From contig JAFYWD010000068.1 in NCBI GenBank assembly GCA_017558205.1, positions 1-32,074 of the forward strand: a DNA stretch of 32,074 bases. The letters are read 5' to 3'. The DNA is from Lachnospiraceae bacterium (GTDB taxonomy: Bacteria > Bacillota > Clostridia > Lachnospirales > Lachnospiraceae). Position numbers and translations under genes: made by a program. Shown piece after piece: positions 24,026 through 32,074 of this stretch; positions within the stretch are counted from its first letter, which is position 1; every line of letters begins with the position of its first letter. The notes below the pieces were generated by a model. The model was not told the origin of the DNA, did not search any database, and saw only the letters and a list, made by a program, of their open reading frames with translations.

Positions 24026-27000
24026 ATGGTAAAGACACAAAAAAACAGAAAGAAAAATTTCAGATTACGCAGATCTGTCAGAAGGACATTGGGGGCATTA
24101 CTGATGATTACTGCTATCGTGGTGGCAGCAATTCCCTTCCCGGATGCTGCGGCTACCGGTGAGGTAGTAGAGGGAGGAGAACAGATTGAAACCGGCGCAC
24201 AATTGACGGCGCCCGTTTATGCCACTGAAGCGGATGATACAATTAATGATCCCCAGGTGGTAGATCTGGATCCTACAGGTAAGGCTAGTAAAACTGCCTA
24301 TACTTTGTTAAATATTGATGGTACCTGGTGGTATGAGTGGCAATTTGAATTTTTCACACTGGATGGCACCAATGATGCTATCATAGGAAAATATAATGCA
24401 AATTATAAGACTAAAAATATCAACCTGAAGGGTACGATAAATACCGGTTATAATTATGTAGATAAGGATGATATTGATCAGTTTTTTGCCGGTGCTACTG
24501 AAGTCAACATTACTGTTGATAATTATAATGATGAGTTTAATAAAAAGTACTTTTCGGAAGCATGTAATTCTATAGCCACCAAGGTTCAGGAAAATGCCAA
24601 TACCAACGGAACTCCACAAATTATTGACCCTATAAAGGTATTGCCTAATGAGGTAATTAAGGATGCTAGCAAAAGACTGGAGTATTACTGCGAGGTAGGA
24701 TACGAAGGTGGTATTCTTAGAGATCGTGGATACACCATGGTGAGTGTTATGGCATCTAAAGCTATTACAGGAACCGGAGGGGATGGTACCAATGATCAGA
24801 TCTATATCCCCAGAGAAAAAAGTGTAAATTCCGGAGATTATGCCGGATTACCCAATGGATATGTAGAGGATGAAAATGGTTTCTTATATCCTTTAACAAC
24901 GGCCTACCTTTTAAAAGGTGTGGGTGAGAGGGCCTTTCAGGGTATTAATAATGTAGATACGATTTACATGTCTGAATTCATTCAGTATATCGGTGATTAT
25001 GCTTTTGATGGAGCCTTTGTAAAAGAGGTTACTGTAACAAACGTAACAGAGATAGGTAATTATGCATTCCGCCAGTGTAATGATTTAGTAAGCTTTTCAG
25101 CAGAAAATCCATTAAGAAAGATCGGAACGGAAGCATTTTATAATACTTCCTTACGCAGCATAACTCTTCCGACTACTATGAAGAGTATCGGAGAGGGAGC
25201 TTTTGCTAATAATGATAAGCTGAGTACCATAGTATTTAAGGGCGGAAGTGATATTGAAATCCAGAATTTTGCTTTCTATAACTGTCCTTCTCTTGCCTCC
25301 CATGATTTTAAGGATACCAGTATTGTTAAGATTGGAGATGGAGCCTTTGCACTTGCAGTTTTAGATGATGGTACCTGTACTAACTTCGTATTCCCTGAAG
25401 CCTTAAATAATATTCAAAACTTTGGAAAAGGTATTTTATCGGGCAGAACAGAATTAAAGACAGTTACCATGCCTGCCGGTCTTGGAAGAAGTACAGGAAA
25501 TGCGGAAGAGCTTCCTGAGAATACCTTTGATGGATGTGGTAAGCTGGAGGTTGTTACCTTCCCTGAAAGCTGTATCAATTTGTCCTTTGGAAGTAATTTC
25601 TTCTCAGAAGTTCAAAATCCTGATTTTTATGTAACAGGACCTGCTAAATTATCTGCAAATTCCTCAGAACCGGCTATGCCCAGGAAGTCAACATGGAGTA
25701 CTTCCATGAGTAATGGGGCACCGGTACCTTATGTATATACCCTGGATGGTAAACAATATTTTGAAATCAGTAACGGTGACTACTTATTGTTAATTGATGA
25801 TAAAGGTGTGCTGGCATCCTGCAGCTTTTTAGATACCACCGGTGACGGAAGACCGGATCCTACAGAGATTCCTAAAATGGTAATTCCCGATAAAGTAGGA
25901 AATAAGATTATTACAGGTATTGCACCGGGCTGCTTTGGAGATAAGGATGATCCGGGTTCTGTATTAAATAATATTGTTGAACTTGAAATTGCTAATGGAA
26001 GTAATATTCAGGAAATTGGCGATAATGTATTTGAAGGCGCTGAAAAGATGACCAGTGTGTTCATTGGTGATTCTATCAGTAAAATTGGTGAAAGAGCCTT
26101 TGCAGATATTGATACCCTAAAGAAAGCAACTATTGGAAAAAATGTTTCTCAGATAGGAGCAGGTGCTTTTGAAAATTGTGTAGAGCTGGTTGATATTGTA
26201 TTTATGACACCGGATGATCCCGGAAAGCTTACAAGAGCTAAGATTGGTGACCGTGCTTTCACAACAAATTCCAATTATCTTACCTTTACAGGATTAATTG
26301 AAGAAAATTACGGACCTTTCAGTTATGCAATGGACCCGGCAAATTACGTAAATGAAAGAGATGGCGTAAGAATTTGCTATAAGAGTGGTGACCCTACCAA
26401 TCTTACAGTTATTTTAGATAACAGAAATAATCTGCCTACGCTTATGGATTATCCCAAATTTGAGGATTTAGATGAAGTTATTGTGGATATTCTGGATCAG
26501 TCCGGTAATCCAACAGGAGAAACCACAAATCTTTTACAGAAATATAAGGATAATGAAGTATTAACACCAGCGGAAGAGGCGTTAATCAATGCAACCCTGT
26601 TTATCGATATTCCTGCCGGAATTAAGTCTATTGATACCAGAGGATACTTAACAAATACCTCTCCTCAGACAGTTCAGGATCAGACTGGTAAGGTAGTTAC
26701 CAATACCATGAATAAGAGTATCTATTTTACAGATAATAACTCTTACGGAATGAAGTATCCTTATGGTAATACTTATGAGGAATATGGTCTCTTTAACGGA
26801 GAAATTTTAGATGCAGAGGTAACAGAGGAAATTCCAAGAGGTGATGACAACATTCTTGGTATCACGATGCATACTGTGGAATATCTTCCTACGATCTCAA
26901 ATACAGATCTTGCAGCTTTAGGAGAAGAAGACTATACCGGAGGAGCCTTCTATAGCTGTGAAAGCTTACAGAGAGTAGATTTAGGTTCAGGTATGAAGGA

Positions 27001-28915
27001 TTTAGGAAGCCTTCCATTTAACAATTGTATTTCTCTGACAGAAGTAGATGCTACTAAGACTCAGGACTTTATGTCCAATAATAAGATTATTTATAAGACA
27101 ATTTCTGAATTGGAGGATGGGACACCGGTTACAGGTTTAGAGATTGTTGAAGTATTACATACAAGAGGATTGGGAGGAGATGCAGATGTAAACAGCACAG
27201 CTGATCCCTTATTGTCTGATGTAGTTCAGATAGCTCCCGGTGCTTTTATGAATACAAGAATCGGTACAGTTAATTTAGAAGGTACTAGAGAAGAATTAAG
27301 AATTATACCTGAGGATTGTTTCAAGAATGATACCGGTCTTGTAGAGACTGTTCTTCCTGCCAATATCAGAATTATTAGAGATGGAGCCTTTGAGAATACG
27401 GCTGATAACACTGTAGTATTTATCTATGGTAAGGAAGTAGATATTAAAAATGATGCCTTTAAGGGTAATCCTGCCATTGTAAGAACCTACAAGGATACGG
27501 CAGCTCATAATGCTGCTTTAGGCATTCCTAATATTACAGTAAGACCGATTGATGATACCTATAGGGTTACTTTCTATAATTCAGTAAACGGACAGGTAAT
27601 TAAGACAGAATACGTTACTGCGGGAGGTAAGGCTGAGGTACCTGAAGGAGATGAAATCCCCAAAAATAAAGGATTTAAATTTAAGGGTTGGAGTTCTGAT
27701 GACTATAAAAAGGTAACAGAGGATCTTGTAATCTTTGCATTATATGAATCAGATGGAACAGCCGGTGGAACCGGTGGTGGTGGAACCGGCGGTGGCGGAA
27801 CACAGGTACCGGGAGGTTCTGATTTAGATGGTGACGGAAAGCCGGATGTAGATGAAAATGGTAATAAGTTATATCAGCTTACAGTTACTAATGGTACAGG
27901 AAGCGGAAGGTATGCGGCAGGAACAAGAGTAAGCATTCAGTCCGGTGCTGCACCTGATGGAGCCGGCTTTACACACTGGACCAGTACAAATAAAGATGTA
28001 ATCTTCAGTGATGCGACGAAGGCTTCTACAACTATGACCATGCCTGCGGCAGATACTACTGTAGTATCCAACTTTGCAGGATACTATCGATTAGATGTTG
28101 TTTACGGAAGCGGAAGCGGAAGTTATCCTGCAGGTGCAAAAATAGAAATCTCTGCAGTAGATGCTCCCCAGGGAAGAAGCTTTGCCAGCTGGAAGAGCTC
28201 TACCTCAGGCTTACAGATTGAGAACTCAAGAAAACAGACTACAACTGTTACCATGCCTCAGAGTAATGCGACAGTAACAGCTACCTATATGGATAATGGA
28301 AGCATTAGCGGTAACTCTGCAAATAAAGGAAATTCTTCTAACGGAACTAAGATTCAGATTACAAAGCCGGGTATTTTAAATACCGATAAGGCTTCAGCTT
28401 ACGTAAGTGGATCCTCAGATGGATTTATTGTTAAAATTTCTGAAACTGCGGAAGCAACTGATGCAGTACAGAAAGCATTACAGGCAAAATATCCGGATAT
28501 GACAAGAGTTAAGTATTTTGCTATGGATATTAGTTTATATGATGCTACCGGTACAAGAAAGATAACCAATACGACCGGATTAAAGATCAATATAACAATA
28601 CCACTTCCGGAAGCATTGAAAGAATATGCAGGCAACAATAAGATTGCCGCCGTAGTAAACGGACAGATTGAAGATCTGGCACCAAAATTTGTAACGATAG
28701 ATGGGGTACCATGTATTTCCTTTACAGCGACACATTTTTCTCCTTATACGATTTATGTGGATACAGCTAATTTAGTAATTGGTAATACATTGGATTCCAC
28801 ACCTAAAACCGGTGATGGAATACATCCTAAATGGTTTATCAGCCTTGGACTGGCAAGTCTTTCAATTATCCTATTCTTAAAGAAGGATAAGAGATATGTT
28901 ACAAAGCTTTCTTAA
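24026..28915 (+). CDS. cell-wall-anchored BspA-like leucine-rich-repeat protein (1629 aa)
   Basis: This is a large secreted protein. The signal peptide includes a basic start and hydrophobic LGALLMITAIVVAAIP, cut near the AAA at 41-43. Three blocks of BspA-type (LRR_5) repeats, with the xxIGxxAFxxCxxLxxxxxP pattern, lie at about 295-525, 640-735 and 960-1170. A Flg_new/InlB-B-like module follows (about 1175-1240, FKFKGWSSDD). Then come a Gly/Thr linker, a DLDGDGKPDVDENGNK calcium-type loop, two tandem divergent B-repeat modules (about 1285-1430), and a C-terminal module ending HFSPYTIYV. The sorting signal starts at Thr1592: TPKTGDGIHPKWF, a hydrophobic span and a basic tail. It likely mediates adhesion or host/bacterial contact (inference). 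The ribosome site is AAAAGGAG. Confidence 0.9.
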   Translation: MVKTQKNRKKNFRLRRSVRRTLGALLMITAIVVAAIPFPDAAATGEVVEGGEQIETGAQLTAPVYATEADDTINDPQVVDLDPTGKASKTAYTLLNIDGTWWYEWQFEFFTLDGTNDAIIGKYNANYKTKNINLKGTINTGYNYVDKDDIDQFFAGATEVNITVDNYNDEFNKKYFSEACNSIATKVQENANTNGTPQIIDPIKVLPNEVIKDASKRLEYYCEVGYEGGILRDRGYTMVSVMASKAITGTGGDGTNDQIYIPREKSVNSGDYAGLPNGYVEDENGFLYPLTTAYLLKGVGERAFQGINNVDTIYMSEFIQYIGDYAFDGAFVKEVTVTNVTEIGNYAFRQCNDLVSFSAENPLRKIGTEAFYNTSLRSITLPTTMKSIGEGAFANNDKLSTIVFKGGSDIEIQNFAFYNCPSLASHDFKDTSIVKIGDGAFALAVLDDGTCTNFVFPEALNNIQNFGKGILSGRTELKTVTMPAGLGRSTGNAEELPENTFDGCGKLEVVTFPESCINLSFGSNFFSEVQNPDFYVTGPAKLSANSSEPAMPRKSTWSTSMSNGAPVPYVYTLDGKQYFEISNGDYLLLIDDKGVLASCSFLDTTGDGRPDPTEIPKMVIPDKVGNKIITGIAPGCFGDKDDPGSVLNNIVELEIANGSNIQEIGDNVFEGAEKMTSVFIGDSISKIGERAFADIDTLKKATIGKNVSQIGAGAFENCVELVDIVFMTPDDPGKLTRAKIGDRAFTTNSNYLTFTGLIEENYGPFSYAMDPANYVNERDGVRICYKSGDPTNLTVILDNRNNLPTLMDYPKFEDLDEVIVDILDQSGNPTGETTNLLQKYKDNEVLTPAEEALINATLFIDIPAGIKSIDTRGYLTNTSPQTVQDQTGKVVTNTMNKSIYFTDNNSYGMKYPYGNTYEEYGLFNGEILDAEVTEEIPRGDDNILGITMHTVEYLPTISNTDLAALGEEDYTGGAFYSCESLQRVDLGSGMKDLGSLPFNNCISLTEVDATKTQDFMSNNKIIYKTISELEDGTPVTGLEIVEVLHTRGLGGDADVNSTADPLLSDVVQIAPGAFMNTRIGTVNLEGTREELRIIPEDCFKNDTGLVETVLPANIRIIRDGAFENTADNTVVFIYGKEVDIKNDAFKGNPAIVRTYKDTAAHNAALGIPNITVRPIDDTYRVTFYNSVNGQVIKTEYVTAGGKAEVPEGDEIPKNKGFKFKGWSSDDYKKVTEDLVIFALYESDGTAGGTGGGGTGGGGTQVPGGSDLDGDGKPDVDENGNKLYQLTVTNGTGSGRYAAGTRVSIQSGAAPDGAGFTHWTSTNKDVIFSDATKASTTMTMPAADTTVVSNFAGYYRLDVVYGSGSGSYPAGAKIEISAVDAPQGRSFASWKSSTSGLQIENSRKQTTTVTMPQSNATVTATYMDNGSISGNSANKGNSSNGTKIQITKPGILNTDKASAYVSGSSDGFIVKISETAEATDAVQKALQAKYPDMTRVKYFAMDISLYDATGTRKITNTTGLKINITIPLPEALKEYAGNNKIAAVVNGQIEDLAPKFVTIDGVPCISFTATHFSPYTIYVDTANLVIGNTLDSTPKTGDGIHPKWFISLGLASLSIILFLKKDKRYVTKLS
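27761..27802 (+). repeat. Gly/Thr-coding triplet repeat linker
   Basis: There are about three imperfect copies of a GGTGGTGGTGGAACC-like unit coding for Gly-Gly-Gly-Thr. The linker joins the Flg_new module to the DLDGDGKPD loop. It is short and could vary in copy number between strains. Confidence 0.6.
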
Positions 28916-28938
28916 AGTAGTTTATATCTGATTTAAAG

Positions 28939-28974
28939 GTGAGAAACTTAAATTTTTAAGTTTCTCACTGTTTT
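28939..28974 (+). terminator. terminator between the two LRR genes
   Basis: GTGAGAAACTTA (28939-28950) and its exact reverse complement ending at 28968 form a 12-14-bp stem with a T-rich loop, followed by TGTTTTATAA. It lies 23 bases past the first LRR gene's stop and 30 bases before the second gene, so the second gene is either read through at lower level or separately started. Confidence 0.75.
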
Positions 28975-28998
28975 ATAAACAAGTTTAGGAGTTAATTT

Positions 28999-31698
28999 AT
29001 GAAAATAATTAGAAAAGTAATAGGAACCTTACTTTTAATAACTGCAATGTTAATAACACAAATACCGGTAGTTGAAATAGGAGCAACAGCATCTTCTGAT
29101 TTTCAAATGGATGGTAATACTTTGGTAAAATATATAGGTAAGGCATCCTCTGTTTCTATTCCTGATAATGTTAAAACTATTGGGAGAGAGGCTTTTGCAG
29201 GAAATCAGAATCTTACCTTGGTTAAACTGGGACAAAATGTAAAAATAATAGAACAGGGAGCCTTTCAGGATTGTTCCTATCTAAGTGAAGTTACCTTGAA
29301 TGATTCACTTATTGCAATAGGAAACGGAGCTTTCAGTAATAATTCATCTTTGAAAAATTTTCATCTTACAAAAAATATTTCAGAGATAGGCTCCGGAGTT
29401 TTTTCCGGTTGTAAATTCTTAGCATCTTTAACTGTGGATAAGGATAATAGTTCTTTTATCATAGATAAAAATGCTTTATACGACAGTAAAAAAGAGGTTT
29501 TGATTTCTTATATCCCAAATTCTGAGGGGACAGAGTTTTTAATGCCAAATACTGTAAAAAGAATAGATGAGTATGCTTTTTGGGGGAATAATAAGCTGGA
29601 AAGAATTGCACTTAGCAATAATTTAGAAGAAATATCAGCTTTTTCTTTTTCAAATTGTAAAAAGTTAACCAGTATATCTATTCCGTATTCTGTGAAAATG
29701 ATTGATACAAAGGCTTTTGAAAATTGTATAGCATTAGGAATGGTAGAGATACCGGCTTCTGTAGGCTATATTCATACTACGGCTTTTGACGGCTGCCCTT
29801 TGTTGATTATTAAAGCTGAAGAGGGAAGTACAGGATATGATTTTTATCAAAATTGGAAAAGCAGCTATAGTGTTAGCGGCAATATGGGAGCTGCCATAGG
29901 TAATACTGTAGTTGATGCCTCAGGCAAGGTATATGTAGTAGACAGTGAGGGGAAACTGGTAGAAGTTAAGAATGATGCAGTCGCCGATGTTTCTTCAGGT
30001 ACAGTACCTGCCATGCATGATCCCAGTAATGTAGATTATATTCCCCTTTCAGATCCATTATTAGAGCAGGAAGATGGTATTTTAGGAAAGACCATGGTAG
30101 TTGGTCAAAATGCCACTGTCTTAATAGATCCCAGAGTTCCGACTGTGAATAATCTTACCAGTCGCAGTGTAATGCCTGAAGAAGAGGCAGAGGCGCAGGA
30201 AATAGCTGAAAGCGATGAAAAGGGAGATGCCCTTCCAAAGTATGCTGTTGTTAATGATCATATAACAGATTATGCTTATTATCAGGATACAGATTTACGC
30301 AAGTATTCCATACCTGTAAATATTACATCAATTGGGGACTTTGCTTTTGCAAGAACAAATTTGGAAAGTATTGCTATACCAAATGGAGTAAAAAGTATAG
30401 GTTATGCAGCTTTTTATCATTGTGATAATTTAAATGAAATTTCAATTCCCTCTACAGTAACATGGATTGAACCATCAGCCTTTGCCTATTCGGGCTGGTT
30501 GAACAACTGGGCAAATAATCAGGAAGCAGATGATTTTCTGATTGTAGGTGATGGTATTTTGATTGCTTATAAGGGAACTGACTCTTACGTTAATATACCG
30601 GAAGGTGTAGAGACAATTGCCCCCGGTTGCTTTATTTCTCACAATGAAATCACCGGAGTGAACATTCCTGATAGTGTGACCGTTATAGGAGAAGAAGCTT
30701 TTAAGGACTGTGTAAATCTGACTGCTCTGCATGGAGCCAAGTATGTTAAAAAAATTCAAGACAGGGCTTTTGAAAATACTAATTTAATGGATATTTCCAT
30801 AGGAGAATATGTAGAAGAAATTGGCTTAGGAGCATTTGCGATGGAGGGTACTCAAGCCAGAAGAGTTACCTTTGCCGGTAATAATCCTATTAGACTGGTA
30901 CATACTCAGTCCACAGGTAAATTAGGCAATAAGAATTCAAAAACACCCGCTTTTACAGGGAATTGGACAGCTGCTACTAATTTAGATGATAGAATCATTG
31001 AAGATACCATATTTGAGGATACAGGCTTAGGATTTATAGGTACTATTGTAAATTATCTTCCTGACGGAACAGTTAATGTGATAGGAAGTCGCAGCATTAA
31101 AAATTCTTCTTCCAATGCTATAAATGTAATAAGTACTGTTTCTGGTTGGAATAGTAATGATATCGTAGTAGAGCATGGACATGCAGGAGAGTATGTCTGT
31201 TCACTGAAAGAAGAAAGTATCGAGAAAATATTACCTGCTTTCCAAAGAATTTATGGTGAGATAACTCCTGAAATGAAGGTATTTGATGTTGAGCTATTAG
31301 ATGCTGCGCAGGTTGTATCTTATACTAAGTTTGGCAGTACTCCTCTTAAAATTACAGTTCCCGTTCCCAAAAACATTGAAGGTAATAGGGTACATGTTGT
31401 AACTATGGACCAAGATGGTCAATTGGAAAAGGTACAGTCTGATGTGATTACAGATACCTCAGGAGATAAAATTTCTTTTACCACGAAGCATCTTTCTGTT
31501 TTTGCAATTTATGCTATGGGAGAAGATGGAAGTGTACAAATTGATGGAGATATTGTAAAAAATCAATTATCTAATCAAAAGGATTATACACCAAATACGG
31601 GAGACTACAGTATACATCCTAAATGGTTTATTGCCTTAGCCGTTATTGCGGCAGGCATTGGATTCTTTGCGTATCGTCCTAAAAAATATAAAAGATAG
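28999..31698 (+). CDS. second cell-wall-anchored BspA-like LRR protein (899 aa)
   Basis: This is a shorter relative of the upstream protein. The signal peptide MKIIRKVIGTLLLITAML ends near GATAS (~31), and its core resembles that of the larger paralogue. BspA-type leucine-rich repeats form two blocks, about 35-275 and 425-645. A linker with a Glu-rich acidic stretch (about 390-415) lies between them. From about 770 comes a module shared with the paralogue (ending KHLSVFAIYA), and then the sorting signal TPNTGDYSIHPKWF from Thr864, a hydrophobic span and the tail RPKKYKR. It is predicted to be linked to the wall by the nearby sortase. The ATG at 28999 has TTAGGAG upstream. Surface-binding function is inferred from the family. 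Confidence 0.9.
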   Translation: MKIIRKVIGTLLLITAMLITQIPVVEIGATASSDFQMDGNTLVKYIGKASSVSIPDNVKTIGREAFAGNQNLTLVKLGQNVKIIEQGAFQDCSYLSEVTLNDSLIAIGNGAFSNNSSLKNFHLTKNISEIGSGVFSGCKFLASLTVDKDNSSFIIDKNALYDSKKEVLISYIPNSEGTEFLMPNTVKRIDEYAFWGNNKLERIALSNNLEEISAFSFSNCKKLTSISIPYSVKMIDTKAFENCIALGMVEIPASVGYIHTTAFDGCPLLIIKAEEGSTGYDFYQNWKSSYSVSGNMGAAIGNTVVDASGKVYVVDSEGKLVEVKNDAVADVSSGTVPAMHDPSNVDYIPLSDPLLEQEDGILGKTMVVGQNATVLIDPRVPTVNNLTSRSVMPEEEAEAQEIAESDEKGDALPKYAVVNDHITDYAYYQDTDLRKYSIPVNITSIGDFAFARTNLESIAIPNGVKSIGYAAFYHCDNLNEISIPSTVTWIEPSAFAYSGWLNNWANNQEADDFLIVGDGILIAYKGTDSYVNIPEGVETIAPGCFISHNEITGVNIPDSVTVIGEEAFKDCVNLTALHGAKYVKKIQDRAFENTNLMDISIGEYVEEIGLGAFAMEGTQARRVTFAGNNPIRLVHTQSTGKLGNKNSKTPAFTGNWTAATNLDDRIIEDTIFEDTGLGFIGTIVNYLPDGTVNVIGSRSIKNSSSNAINVISTVSGWNSNDIVVEHGHAGEYVCSLKEESIEKILPAFQRIYGEITPEMKVFDVELLDAAQVVSYTKFGSTPLKITVPVPKNIEGNRVHVVTMDQDGQLEKVQSDVITDTSGDKISFTTKHLSVFAIYAMGEDGSVQIDGDIVKNQLSNQKDYTPNTGDYSIHPKWFIALAVIAAGIGFFAYRPKKYKR

Positions 31699-31710
31699 TT
31701 GTCACAATTG

Positions 31711-31754
31711 CTTGTTTTTTCACATATCCTAAAGAAAAAGACAGGAAAAACAAG
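31711..31754 (+). promoter_or_regulatory. inverted repeat covering the protease initiation site
   Basis: CTTGTTTTT (31711-31719) is the exact reverse complement of AAAAACAAG (31746-31754), which overlaps the AGGA ribosome site and the first base of the GTG start. The stem is AT-rich and would only weakly hinder initiation. Confidence 0.25.
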
Positions 31755-32074
31755 TGTGGAGAGTAAGAAAACAAATTCAATGTGATGATGAAATTCATAA
31801 GGTATACACGGGTAAAAATATTTCGGTAGCTGTTTTAGATACCGGAATATTTTTGCATCCGGACCTAAGTGGACGTTTAATATTATTTAGGGATTTTGTA
31901 AGTAAGGCCACAAAGGCCTATGATGACTCCGGACATGGAACTCATGTGGCCGGATGTTTATGTGGAAGTGGATTATTATCTAACGGAAAATATAGGGGGA
32001 TTGCTCCGGATATCAATTTAATAGTAGGTAAAGTTTTGAATGATACCGGAAATGGAAATATCGAATGGATGGTA
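31754..32074 (+). CDS. subtilisin-family (S8) serine protease, 3' end cut by window edge
   Basis: 107 codons are visible in frame to the window edge. The sequence shows the aspartate motif VAVLDTGI (Asp29) and the histidine motif GHGTHVAG (His61). They are followed by GKYRGIAPDINLIVGKVL, closely in the style of AprX-like intracellular subtilisins (TGKNISVAVLDTG, HPDL, DDSGHGTH). The serine motif is beyond the window. No signal peptide or propeptide is apparent, so a cytoplasmic protease is the likelier reading. I start at GTG 31754 because the frame closes at 31730-31732 with no ATG after it, and AGGA lies seven bases before. The gene begins 55 bases after the second LRR gene on the same strand. 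Confidence 0.85.
   Translation, partial: MWRVRKQIQCDDEIHKVYTGKNISVAVLDTGIFLHPDLSGRLILFRDFVSKATKAYDDSGHGTHVAGCLCGSGLLSNGKYRGIAPDINLIVGKVLNDTGNGNIEWMV

Noticed and set aside
24308-24619. 103-codon minus-strand open frame inside the large LRR gene
   Set aside because: Ile/Asn-rich antisense product without ribosome site or family resemblance.
27761-27802. Possible CRISPR-like or satellite repeat
   Set aside because: It is a short Gly/Thr codon repeat within one reading frame, without spacers.

Overview
The window is one stretch of an AT-rich, low-GC Gram-positive chromosome. It most resembles Clostridia, probably a gut Lachnospiraceae. The signs are the classic Firmicute order plsX-acpP-rnc-smc-ftsY, strong AGGAGG-type ribosome sites, a Spo0A-type DNA-binding domain, an acetogenic pta-ackA pair, a class B-type sortase and BspA-like leucine-rich-repeat surface proteins. 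Almost everything is vertical core-genome content. The accessory-like part is the right third, from about 21.4 kb to the end.

Layout. On the minus strand, 1-1193 holds the nearly complete tRNA(Met) cytidine acetate ligase gene tmcAL. It diverges from the plus-strand run pta-ackA-yceD(DUF177)-rpmF. The pta promoter carries a near-perfect Fur-type 7-1-7 box. rpmF has its own consensus sigma-A promoter and a leader that can fold in two mutually exclusive ways, one of which hides the Shine-Dalgarno. Next come a minus-strand, receiver-less Spo0A C-terminal-domain protein and a divergent XRE regulator with a degenerate S24-like domain. A perfect 0A-type box (TGTCGAA) lies between them. The core block plsX, acpP, rnc, smc, ftsY follows, then ilvA (ACT-type threonine ammonia-lyase), a membrane GGDEF diguanylate cyclase, a YitT-family membrane protein and leuS. 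The last two purine steps are encoded by two separate genes: a PurO-type IMP cyclohydrolase and a stand-alone AICAR transformylase.

A minus-strand group of three genes (a Cys/Gly-rich 80-residue protein with duplicated hydrophobic cores, and two unknown acidic/helical proteins) lies convergent to the purine genes. The plus-strand surface locus follows: a small unknown protein, a sortase, two large secreted leucine-rich-repeat proteins both ending in a TPxTG sorting signal with a shared IHPKWF stretch, and the start of an AprX-like subtilisin that runs off the window.

Working together: acetyl-CoA to acetate flux (pta-ackA), phospholipid/fatty-acid initiation (plsX-acpP), ribosome and rRNA maturation (yceD, rpmF, rnc), chromosome condensation (smc), membrane targeting (ftsY) and translation (leuS, tmcAL) form the housekeeping core. 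The right end looks like a sortase with its own substrates. No tRNA, rRNA, CRISPR array, insertion sequence or prophage was seen.
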